From Cnuibacter physcomitrellae (GTDB taxonomy: Bacteria; Actinomycetota; Actinomycetes; Actinomycetales; Microbacteriaceae), in assembly GCF_014640535.1 (NCBI RefSeq), contig NZ_BMHD01000001.1:1800214-1864213 (forward strand): a stretch of 64,000 nucleotides of DNA, written 5' to 3'. This document shows, in pieces, positions 1 to 7,014 of this stretch. The first letter of the stretch is position 1. Each line of letters opens with the position of its first letter. A program made the position numbers and the translations under genes. The notes beneath the pieces were generated by a model. The model was not told the origin of the DNA and ran no database searches. It saw nothing but the letters and a program-made list of their open reading frames with translations.

Positions 1-401
1 CGACCGTGCAGGCGCATCGGGCGGTGCTCGCCCCCTGGGACCTCACGTACACGCAGTACCTGGTGCTCGTGCTGCTCGCCGACGCAGGCGCACCGATGCC
101 GATGCGCGACCTCGGCGACCGCCTGAGCCTCGACTCGGGCACGCTGTCGCCCCTGGTCCGCAGGCTGGAGCGGCGCGGCCTCCTCACGAGGCAGCGCTCG
201 GCCGACGATGAGCGCCTCGTCGAGGTCGCCCTCACGGAGCCGGGCCGCACCGCGCACGCCGAGCTCACGGAGGCGATCGGCTGCCTCGCGCCCGCCTACG
301 GGGTCTCGTCGCCGGAGGAGCTCGAGTCGCTCGTCGCCTCCCTCCAGCGCCTGGCGACGGGGATGCGCACCACGGCCGCTGACGCTCGCCGCGCATCCTG
401 A
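1..401 (+). CDS. MarR-family regulator, OhrR-like, 5' end outside window
   Basis: The reading frame is open from the left edge to a TGA at 399-401, so the N-terminus is missing. The visible part is a winged-helix DNA-binding domain: LTYTQYLVLVLL leads into the helix-turn-helix, then DSGTLSPLVRRLERRGLL is the recognition helix and the RQRSADDERLVEVALT stretch is the wing. These match OhrR, the MarR-type repressor that senses organic hydroperoxides through an N-terminal cysteine; that cysteine would lie upstream and cannot be checked. The next gene, 47 bases downstream on the same strand, is ohr, the usual OhrR target, which supports the assignment. A GTG at position 6 would be a possible start but would remove the first helix, so it is unlikely to be the true start. 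Confidence 0.85.
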   Translation, partial: TVQAHRAVLAPWDLTYTQYLVLVLLADAGAPMPMRDLGDRLSLDSGTLSPLVRRLERRGLLTRQRSADDERLVEVALTEPGRTAHAELTEAIGCLAPAYGVSSPEELESLVASLQRLATGMRTTAADARRAS

Positions 402-448
402 CCCCCGACCTCACCGACCCGACCACTCCACCGACGAAAGGGAAACCC

Positions 449-871
449 ATGGACGTCCTCTACACCGCAGAAGCGCTCTCGACCGGAGCCGGCCGCGACG
501 GACACGTCGCCACCTCGGACGGCACGCTCGACCTCGACATGGCCGTGCCGAAGGAGATGGGCGGCTCGGGTGCCGGCTCGAACCCCGAGCAGCTCTTCGC
601 CGCGGGCTACGCCGCCTGCTTCCACTCGGCTCTCCAGGCCGTGGCGCGCACCCAGAAGATCAAGCTCGAGGACTCCAGCGTGGGCGGTCGGGTGCAGATC
701 GGCCCGAACGGCCAGGGCGGCTTCCAGCTGGCCGTGCTGCTCGAGGTGGTGCTGCCCGGCCTCGACCACGACGCCGCCCAGCAGCTCGCCGACGCGGCGC
801 ACCAGGTCTGCCCCTACTCGAACGCCACCCGCGGCAACATCGACGTCACCATCACGGTCGCCGACGACTGA
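449..871 (+). CDS. ohr: Organic hydroperoxide resistance protein Ohr
   Basis: This 140-residue protein is a thiol peroxidase of the Ohr/OsmC family, which reduces organic hydroperoxides in the cytoplasm using lipoylated partners. The catalytic residues of Ohr are all visible: Arg16, Glu47 (in SNPEQLFAAGYAACF), the peroxidatic cysteine Cys57 and the resolving cysteine Cys121 (in VCPYS). Length is typical for the family. The ATG is preceded by a GAAAGGGA ribosome binding site. It follows an OhrR-like repressor and is probably induced by organic peroxides. A long perfect hairpin lies 11 bases after the stop. Confidence 0.96.
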   Translation: MDVLYTAEALSTGAGRDGHVATSDGTLDLDMAVPKEMGGSGAGSNPEQLFAAGYAACFHSALQAVARTQKIKLEDSSVGGRVQIGPNGQGGFQLAVLLEVVLPGLDHDAAQQLADAAHQVCPYSNATRGNIDVTITVADD

Positions 872-882
872 GCTCGCCACCT

Positions 883-941
883 CGACACCGAATACGCCGA
901 AGCCCCGCGGATATCGCGGGGCTTCGGCGTATTCGGTGTCG
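883..941. terminator. Perfect 27-bp-arm hairpin between convergent genes
   Basis: Two perfectly complementary 27-base arms (883-909 and 915-941) flank a 5-base loop, 59 bp in all. It sits between the convergent ohr gene and the KTSC gene. It has no clear T-tract, so it may be a bidirectional terminator or a structural element. Total size matches the 57-59 bp hairpins seen in arrays elsewhere in this window, although the sequence differs. Confidence 0.7.
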
Positions 942-977
942 GAGCGACAGGCATGCGGCCCTCCGCGTTCGGAAGCG

Positions 978-1196
978 TCAGGCGTGCGTGCTCCGGACGT
1001 CGAACAGGGGCTTCAGCACGTCGTTCACGAAGCCGCCCTTCGACTCCGCCGCCTTGAACTCCCGCCAGACGCGCGCCGGCACGTCGAGGTAGTAGTACGT
1101 CCCCGACTCGAAGCGCACCATCAGCTCGCGGGTCGCCTTCGAGTAGGCGATCGCCCGCACCGAGGAGCTCTCCGGAGTGAGGATGATCTCGTCCAT
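978..1196 (-). CDS. KTSC domain-containing protein
   Basis: This 72-residue protein matches the KTSC domain, a small domain first noted at the C-terminus of some lysyl-tRNA synthetases and common as a stand-alone protein. Supporting features are SSSVRAIAYSKATRELMVRF, then SGTYYYLDVP, an aromatic/acidic helix (VWREFKAAES) and the terminal SKGGFVNDVL segment, which are in the expected order. Its biochemical role is unknown. It is transcribed toward ohr, and the long hairpin at 883-941 separates the two genes. Confidence 0.8.
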   Translation of the reverse strand: MDEIILTPESSSVRAIAYSKATRELMVRFESGTYYYLDVPARVWREFKAAESKGGFVNDVLKPLFDVRSTHA

Positions 1197-1276
1197 CTGC
1201 CCGTCACGCTACGCGCTTCGCGACCCGAACGGGAGGGTCCGGCGGAAGGGTGCAGTCACTGCAGCGACGGCGAGGC

Positions 1277-3517
1277 TCACCGAGCCGTGGACCCACTGCG
1301 GGAGAGCTTGGAGGGCCACCAGATCGCGCGCCCGATGTCGTACGACAGCGCCGGTACGAGCAGCGACCGCACGATGACCGTGTCGAGCAGCACGCCGAAC
1401 GCGACGATGAACGCGATCTGCACCAGGAACAGGATCGGGATCACGGCGAGCGCGGCGAACGTCGCCGCGAGCACGATGCCGGCCGACGTGATCACCCCGC
1501 CCGTCATCGACAGGCCGCGGAGGATCCCCGGTCGGGTGCCGATCGCGAGGGACTCCTCGCGCACCCGCGTCATGAGGAAGATGTTGTAGTCGACCCCCAG
1601 CGCCACCAGGAACACGAACCCGAACAGCGGCACCGACGCATCCGCCCCCGCGAACCCGAGGAGGTGGTCGAACACCAGCGCGGAGACGCCGAGCGTCGCG
1701 GCGTACGACAGGATCACGCTGCCGATGAGGAGGAGCGGGGCGACGACCGCCCGGAGCAGCAGGATCAGGATCACGAGGATCACCGCGAGGACGATCGGGA
1801 TGATCTTGACCAGATCCGCCTGCGCGGTGGTGTTGGTGTCGAGGTCGACGGCGGTCGGGCCGCCGATGAGGGCGCTCGGGTCGACCGCGGGCAGGTCCGC
1901 CCGGAGCGAGCGGACGACGTCCTCCGCCTCGAGCGAGTCTGCCTCGACCGCGAGGACGGCCTCGATCATCACGCGTCCGTCGACGACCACGGGCTGCGAC
2001 TCGGCGCCGGGACGGACGTTCCCGGCATAGATCGAGGCGCTGTCGACCCCCTCCGTGGCGGTCACCGCCTCGAGCACGGCGTCGGCGTCCGCCTGGTCGG
2101 CGATCACGATGACGGGGCTGCCCGAGCCCGCCGGGAAGTGCTCGGCGGCGACGGTCTGACCGTCGCGCGCGTTCGAGGCGCCGAGCACCACATCCGTCTG
2201 CGCGACCCCGTTCGCCCGGAGCTGCAGCAGGCCGAGGCACGCGGCGGCCAGCAGGAGCGCGGAGACGAGCCAGGTCCACCGGGGACGGCGGGCGATGAGT
2301 CCGCCGACCCGCCGCCAGAGCGCACTGGCGCCCTCGAGCCCGGTGGCGCCCGCGGGAGCGGCGGCGTGGGCCGCGTGCGCGTGGCGTCCCGGATGGGCGG
2401 AGTCCGCGAGCGCTGCGGGGGCCGCGGAGACCGGCGAGGGTTCCGCCGTGGACGCCGCATGCTCGTGCGGCGCGGCGAGCTTCGGCGCGAACGGCCAGAA
2501 CCCGACGCGTCCGAAGAGCACGAGGAGCGCCGGCAGGAGCGTGATGGCGGCGAGGAACGAGAACACGATCCCGATGGCCGCGATCGGGCCGAGGCTCCGG
2601 TTGGAGTTGAGGTCGCTGAACAGCAGGCACAGCAGCGCGAGGACCACCGTCGCGGCCGAGGCGGCGATCGGCTCGATGGCCGCACGCCACGCGCGCTTCA
2701 TCGCGGCGACCGGACTGCGCTCGGAGTGCAGCGCTTCCCGGTAGCGCGCCACGAGCAGCAGCGAGTAGTCGGTGGCGGCGCCGATCACCAGGATCGAGAG
2801 GATGCCCTGACTCTGCCCGTTGAGTGTGATCCAACCCCAGCTCGCGAAGGCGTAGACCAGCAGGATGGCGGCGGTGAGCGCGAAGACCGAGGTGAAGAGC
2901 ACGAGGAACGGCAGGATGATGGCCCGGTAGACGACGAGGAGGATGACGAAGACAGCCCCCACGGCCACGAGCAGCAGGATCCCGTCGATCCCGCCGAAGG
3001 CTCCCACGAGGTCGGCGGTGAGGCCTGCCGGGCCGGTGACGTAGACGTCGATCCCGGAGGGGACCGCATCCGTCAGCGTCGTGCGCATCGCGGCCACGAC
3101 GTCGTCGACGTGCTCGGTGTCGGCGATGGGGACGATGAACTCCACGGCGACCCCGTCCTCGGAGGGGATGGGTCCGGCGACGGTGGCCTCCTCGCCCTCG
3201 GCGGCGACACCCTCGACGTCGCCGAGGGTGGTGGTCAGCTGGGCGAGCTCGCCGAGCGTCTGCTGATCGAGCGCGCTGCCGTCGGAGCTCGAGAGCACGA
3301 CGACGGCGGGGATCGCGTCGGAGTCGCTGAACCGCTGCTGCCACTCCCCGGCCTCGGTCGACTCGGCGCTCGCCGGGAGGAACGACGCCTGATCGTTGGT
3401 CGACACCTCCGAGAGCTTCCCGAACGTCGGCCCGCCGAAGCTCGCGGCGACGAGCCACACCACGATCACGACCGCGGGCAGGACGACCCGCAGCACCCAT
3501 CCGACCCGCTTCGCCAC
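1277..3517 (-). CDS. MMPL family RND-type transporter
   Basis: This 746-residue protein is a membrane exporter of the MMPL/RND group. An N-terminal membrane anchor (VVLPAVVIVVWLVAASFGG) is followed by a large outer loop to about residue 170, a block of membrane helices, a cytoplasmic insert rich in Ala and His (about 340-400), a second anchor and outer loop, and a second helix block. This is the internally duplicated twelve-helix plan of the family. The motif GAATDYSLLLVARYREAL is the typical fourth-helix region, repeated in the second half as ALGVDYNIFLMTRVREE with its conserved DY. Substrates of the family include lipids and drugs; none can be assigned here. A palindromic operator lies 27 bases upstream of the start. 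Confidence 0.92.
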   Translation of the reverse strand: MAKRVGWVLRVVLPAVVIVVWLVAASFGGPTFGKLSEVSTNDQASFLPASAESTEAGEWQQRFSDSDAIPAVVVLSSSDGSALDQQTLGELAQLTTTLGDVEGVAAEGEEATVAGPIPSEDGVAVEFIVPIADTEHVDDVVAAMRTTLTDAVPSGIDVYVTGPAGLTADLVGAFGGIDGILLLVAVGAVFVILLVVYRAIILPFLVLFTSVFALTAAILLVYAFASWGWITLNGQSQGILSILVIGAATDYSLLLVARYREALHSERSPVAAMKRAWRAAIEPIAASAATVVLALLCLLFSDLNSNRSLGPIAAIGIVFSFLAAITLLPALLVLFGRVGFWPFAPKLAAPHEHAASTAEPSPVSAAPAALADSAHPGRHAHAAHAAAPAGATGLEGASALWRRVGGLIARRPRWTWLVSALLLAAACLGLLQLRANGVAQTDVVLGASNARDGQTVAAEHFPAGSGSPVIVIADQADADAVLEAVTATEGVDSASIYAGNVRPGAESQPVVVDGRVMIEAVLAVEADSLEAEDVVRSLRADLPAVDPSALIGGPTAVDLDTNTTAQADLVKIIPIVLAVILVILILLLRAVVAPLLLIGSVILSYAATLGVSALVFDHLLGFAGADASVPLFGFVFLVALGVDYNIFLMTRVREESLAIGTRPGILRGLSMTGGVITSAGIVLAATFAALAVIPILFLVQIAFIVAFGVLLDTVIVRSLLVPALSYDIGRAIWWPSKLSRSGSTAR

Positions 3518-3543
3518 GGTCGCTCCGTTCGTTCGATCAACGT

Positions 3544-3564
3544 ATCACTAAGCAGCTTAGCGAT
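3544..3564. promoter_or_regulatory. Palindromic operator upstream of the MMPL gene
   Basis: The 21-base site atcactaagcagcttagcgat (one base longer than a quoted motif should be is avoided here by giving arms): left arm ATCACTAAGC, centre A, right arm GCTTAGCGAT, with a single arm mismatch. It lies between the MMPL start at 3517 and the end of the next gene. CTAAG/CTTAG dyads of this kind are typical of MarR or TetR repressors. No such regulator is adjacent, so the repressor must act from elsewhere. Confidence 0.65.
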
Positions 3565-3592
3565 ATTTCGGCTCGAACGGCGCGACGCGCGG

Positions 3593-6358
3593 CTACATCA
3601 GGCCGAGCGACGCGAGGTCGTACCTCAGGATGGCGCTGAGCGACTCGGAGAACGCCACCGTGAGGTGCGTCTCGTCGTACTTCGTCGGGAGCGTGCCCGC
3701 GAAGGCTGGGCACATCTCGTTCCAGCAGCTGAACGGGAGCGAGCTGATGGCGTGATCGCCCGACGCGGCCGCCGCCGACTCCGCCGCGTTCTCGAAGTCG
3801 TGCCACGCGCCGTCGACGGCGACCGCGCAGGACGACGGGCCCGTCACGGGCGAGTAGCAGGTGCCGAGGTCCGCTCCGAGGGGCGGGGGCGCGAGGTACA
3901 CGATGCGGCCGGGGACGCCGTACTTCGCCATCTCCGTCTGCGTCGAGGCGATGAGCGCGGATGCGGACAGGGGCGATCCGGAGGCGGCGTTGCCGAGGGC
4001 GTAGGCGTTCGAGACGACGACGAGCTGAGGAGAGTCGGCACTGATCTGCGCCGCGACGTCGGCCTTGCGCTGAGGGCAGGAGTCCATGACGCCCGCTCCG
4101 TCGTTCTTCACGAGGACATCGGTGAAGCGGCATCCGTAGAGGCCGATGGTGGTGATGCGCCACTGCCCGGCGCTCTGCTCGGCGAGCTTCTTGAACGCGG
4201 GGGCGTATGCCATCGCGGTGGAGTCGCCGACGAGGTACATGTGGTTCGGGGCGGATCCGCTCCCCCAGGTGCAGCGGCCGAAGTCCGGGGTCGCCCCCGG
4301 GTCGAAGCACGTCCGCGCCGGGTTGTCGCTCGACGTGCGCGACATCACCTGGTCGAGCGAGGGGCTCAGGTTCGGCCACTCGGTGGCGCCGAGGGCCTGC
4401 TGCAGGGCGTCCTGGAGGATGGGCGTCGGATCGGCGACCTGGCTCGTGTCGCCGCCGGCGCCCGCTCCCGCGCCGCCTCCCCCGAAGTCGAACTGCGCCA
4501 GCGGCGCGCCCCCGCGCACGGTGAACTGCAGCACCAGGGCGAGGAGGACCACGACCACCACGAGCCCGCTGCCGGAGAGCAGGAACTGCGTGCCGAAGCG
4601 CTCGCGCCACGCGCCCCACGCCGCGCGCCGCGCCGCGCGCGCCTCCTCCCGCGTCCGCACCCGCGGTGGCGCGGTGGGGGTGGGTGTGGTGGGCGTGGGC
4701 TCGCCGGGTGTGGCGGGCTCGCCGGGCGCGGTGGGTGTGGCGGATGCGGTGAGCGGGGTGGGTGTGGCGGATGCGGTGAGCGGGGCGGGGGCGGGGTCGG
4801 CATGGGGGTGCGGCGGGGCACCGGCGGGGCTCGCAGCCGCGGAGGCCGGCGCGGGGGCGCCGGCGGGGCGGGACGCGGCCTGACGGGAGGACGCGGCGCG
4901 GGAGTTGCCCGGGCGGAGGCGCTGCGCGGAGGCGGGACTGTAGAGCGAGCCCGGGGTCCAGCCCGGCGGCCGGGTGGTGGCGGCGCCACCGCCGTAGCGT
5001 GTGCCCGTGTTCGGAGTAGCACCCTGCTCGCCGCTGGCACTCGTCGAACGGACGGTCGGCGCGGGGGTGGCGGCGGACCCGCGGCCGGCTGACCGCGTGG
5101 ACACTGCAGGCGAGGCGCCTGACCCGTACCGGGTGCCCGCCCGGGCCGGGGTGGAAGAGGAGCCGGCACGCGCATCCGGAACCGGGTCCGGGTCGCCGGG
5201 CGCTGCCGCGCGGAACGAGCGGAGGAGCGGCGAGCGGTGGAGCGGCTGCTCGACGAGGAAGTACGACACCAGGGAGAGCGCGCCGATGGTGGCCAGCACG
5301 ATGCCCGTGGTGGTCGGGCCGGGCGTCGGCAGGAGCACGGCGAAGAAGACGATCACCGGGAAGTGCCAGAGGTACAGCGAGTACGACATGTCGCCGAGGA
5401 ACACCGACACGGGGTTGGTGAGCGGGAACAGGTGGCGCTGCCGCCCGCCGCCGACGCCGCCCACGATGAGCACCGCGGTGGCCGCCACCGGCAGCGCCGC
5501 CCACGGTCCCGGGAACGGCGTCGAGCCGCCGTCGATCAGGAAGAACGACGCGACGATCCCCGCGAGACCCGCCCAGCCGAGCACCGCCCGCAGCGCCGAG
5601 GGCAGGCGCAGCAGCAGGGGAACCGCGGCGGCGAGCACGGCGCCGAGAGCGAGCTCCCACGCGCGGGTGAGCGTCGAGAAGTACGCGACAGTCGGGTCGG
5701 AGCCCGTCTGCAGCACAGCCCATCCGAACGACGCGGCGACCACGATCGCCGCCGCGATGCCCACGACGATCCGCACCGCCCGCATCCGCGAAGCCGAAGC
5801 CGCCGAAGCCGAACCCGAAGCAGCCGCACCCGGCCGCAACGCCCCCGGCAGCACGAGCAGCAGCAGCATCACGAGCCCCGGCCACACGAGGTAGAACTGC
5901 TCCTCCACCGACAGCGACCAGAAGTGCTGCAGCGGCGACACGGCGTCGGAGGCGTGGAAGTAGTCCGTCCCCTGCGCGGCGAAGTGCCAGTTCGCGACGA
6001 ACACGAGGGAGTACACCGCATCCCACACCGTCTGCCAGGCGCGCGTGACGTTGAACACGACGAACCCGGCCGCGGCGGTGATCGCGAGCACGACGAGCGC
6101 CGCGGGCAGGATGCGCCGCATCCGCTTCGCGTAGAAGTCGCGGAACGACACCCGCCCGGTCCGCTCGACGTCGCGCAGCAGCAGCCCGGTGATGAGGAAG
6201 CCGCTGATCACGAAGAACACGTCGACGCCCACGAAGCCGCCCAGCGGCCAGCCGATCGCGTGATCGAGGATGACGGCCACGACGGCGAGCGCGCGCAGAC
6301 CCTGGATGTCGGGCCGCAGCGCACGCCGGGGCGTGGTCGTCGGGGCGTGGTCGGTCAC
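3593..6358 (-). CDS. Acyltransferase-3/SGNH membrane protein (OafA-like)
   Basis: This 921-residue protein probably O-acylates a cell-surface polysaccharide. Residues 1-390 form an acyltransferase-3 domain with about ten membrane helices; LRPDIQGLRALAVVAVILDH contains the catalytic His33, followed by the family motif GFVGVDVFFVISGFLI. Residues of about 390-590 are a low-complexity Pro/Ala/Thr linker with two exact copies of PLTASATPT. One more membrane helix (LSGSGLVVVVVLLALVL) leads to an outer SGNH domain: YLVGDSTAMAY carries the nucleophile block and DETHLT the Asp/His block. Related proteins are usually about 650-700 residues, so the linker makes this one long. The stretch 3565-3592 separates it from the MMPL operator; co-transcription with that exporter is possible. 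Confidence 0.92.
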   Translation of the reverse strand: MTDHAPTTTPRRALRPDIQGLRALAVVAVILDHAIGWPLGGFVGVDVFFVISGFLITGLLLRDVERTGRVSFRDFYAKRMRRILPAALVVLAITAAAGFVVFNVTRAWQTVWDAVYSLVFVANWHFAAQGTDYFHASDAVSPLQHFWSLSVEEQFYLVWPGLVMLLLLVLPGALRPGAAASGSASAASASRMRAVRIVVGIAAAIVVAASFGWAVLQTGSDPTVAYFSTLTRAWELALGAVLAAAVPLLLRLPSALRAVLGWAGLAGIVASFFLIDGGSTPFPGPWAALPVAATAVLIVGGVGGGRQRHLFPLTNPVSVFLGDMSYSLYLWHFPVIVFFAVLLPTPGPTTTGIVLATIGALSLVSYFLVEQPLHRSPLLRSFRAAAPGDPDPVPDARAGSSSTPARAGTRYGSGASPAVSTRSAGRGSAATPAPTVRSTSASGEQGATPNTGTRYGGGAATTRPPGWTPGSLYSPASAQRLRPGNSRAASSRQAASRPAGAPAPASAAASPAGAPPHPHADPAPAPLTASATPTPLTASATPTAPGEPATPGEPTPTTPTPTAPPRVRTREEARAARRAAWGAWRERFGTQFLLSGSGLVVVVVLLALVLQFTVRGGAPLAQFDFGGGGAGAGAGGDTSQVADPTPILQDALQQALGATEWPNLSPSLDQVMSRTSSDNPARTCFDPGATPDFGRCTWGSGSAPNHMYLVGDSTAMAYAPAFKKLAEQSAGQWRITTIGLYGCRFTDVLVKNDGAGVMDSCPQRKADVAAQISADSPQLVVVSNAYALGNAASGSPLSASALIASTQTEMAKYGVPGRIVYLAPPPLGADLGTCYSPVTGPSSCAVAVDGAWHDFENAAESAAAASGDHAISSLPFSCWNEMCPAFAGTLPTKYDETHLTVAFSESLSAILRYDLASLGLM
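4730..4783. repeat. 27-bp tandem duplication in the acyltransferase linker
   Basis: Two exact 27-base copies (4730-4756 and 4757-4783) encode two copies of the nonapeptide PLTASATPT. They lie inside a wider run of degenerate GGTGTGG-type words from about 4670 to 4810. Such slippage-prone DNA can change linker length without changing the frame. Confidence 0.85.
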
Positions 6359-6482
6359 GGTCGCTTCCGTCGTGGTGGGGGATGCCCGATCGAGGGGCCG
6401 GATGCGACTATAGCGCTGCCATGCGCCCTTCCGCTGGCCGCCCTGAGAGCGCTCTCACGCGCGAGACCCGTGGCCTCCCGCC

Positions 6483-6998
6483 TCATCCGAGGATGATGCG
6501 GGGACCGGTGCGGATCTCACCCGCCGAGACGACCCACCCCGGCTCGTCACCACCCGCGATCCGGAGGCCGTAGTCCCCCTCGAGTAGGGCCACGCCCTCG
6601 ACGGTGAACGGGAACCCACAGCCCAGGATGTGATTGGCGGACATCGCGTCGGAGTCCCAGACGCCGGTGCCGATCACACCCGACACCTCCGTCCCGTCCG
6701 GCTGCCGCAGCTGCACCGCGCCGCCCGCGGCGATGTCCTCGAAGCCCTCCGGAGCGACGCAGCTGTCGTCCCCAGTGTCCCAGAGGCGCTGCTGACGTTC
6801 GGCGATCTCCGCGTCGGTCATCGTCGGATCCCGGATAAGGAGAAAGCCCGAGACCGCACGCGACTGCGGCGATGCGGCGGGGGTCGAGGGGAGGTGCGGT
6901 TGAGGTGTCGAGTGGAAGGGCATGCAGGCCGTCAGGGCGAGCACGATCACCGCCGTGATCGACACCGCCGCGGCCGAGCGCATCCGCCGGTTCCCCAT
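6483..6998 (-). CDS. Putative small lipoprotein
   Basis: A 171-residue protein of unknown function. The N-terminus has basic residues, a hydrophobic stretch and a lipobox (LTAC, with Cys25), which indicates export and lipidation. The mature part begins with a Pro/Ser-rich segment, then an acidic helix around AEIAERQQRLWDTGDDSC and a beta-rich region ending GGDEPGWVVSAGEIRTGPRI. No family was recognised. It stands between the acyltransferase and the esterase, on the same strand, with 16 bases to the esterase stop. Confidence 0.7.
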   Translation of the reverse strand: MGNRRMRSAAAVSITAVIVLALTACMPFHSTPQPHLPSTPAASPQSRAVSGFLLIRDPTMTDAEIAERQQRLWDTGDDSCVAPEGFEDIAAGGAVQLRQPDGTEVSGVIGTGVWDSDAMSANHILGCGFPFTVEGVALLEGDYGLRIAGGDEPGWVVSAGEIRTGPRIILG

Positions 6999-7014
6999 GA
7001 CCCCTCCCCCTGCC

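Noticed and set aside
1250-5092. Very long plus-strand open frame
   Set aside because: It is antisense to the MMPL and acyltransferase genes, and its Arg/Glu-rich translation is the usual shadow of GC-rich coding DNA.
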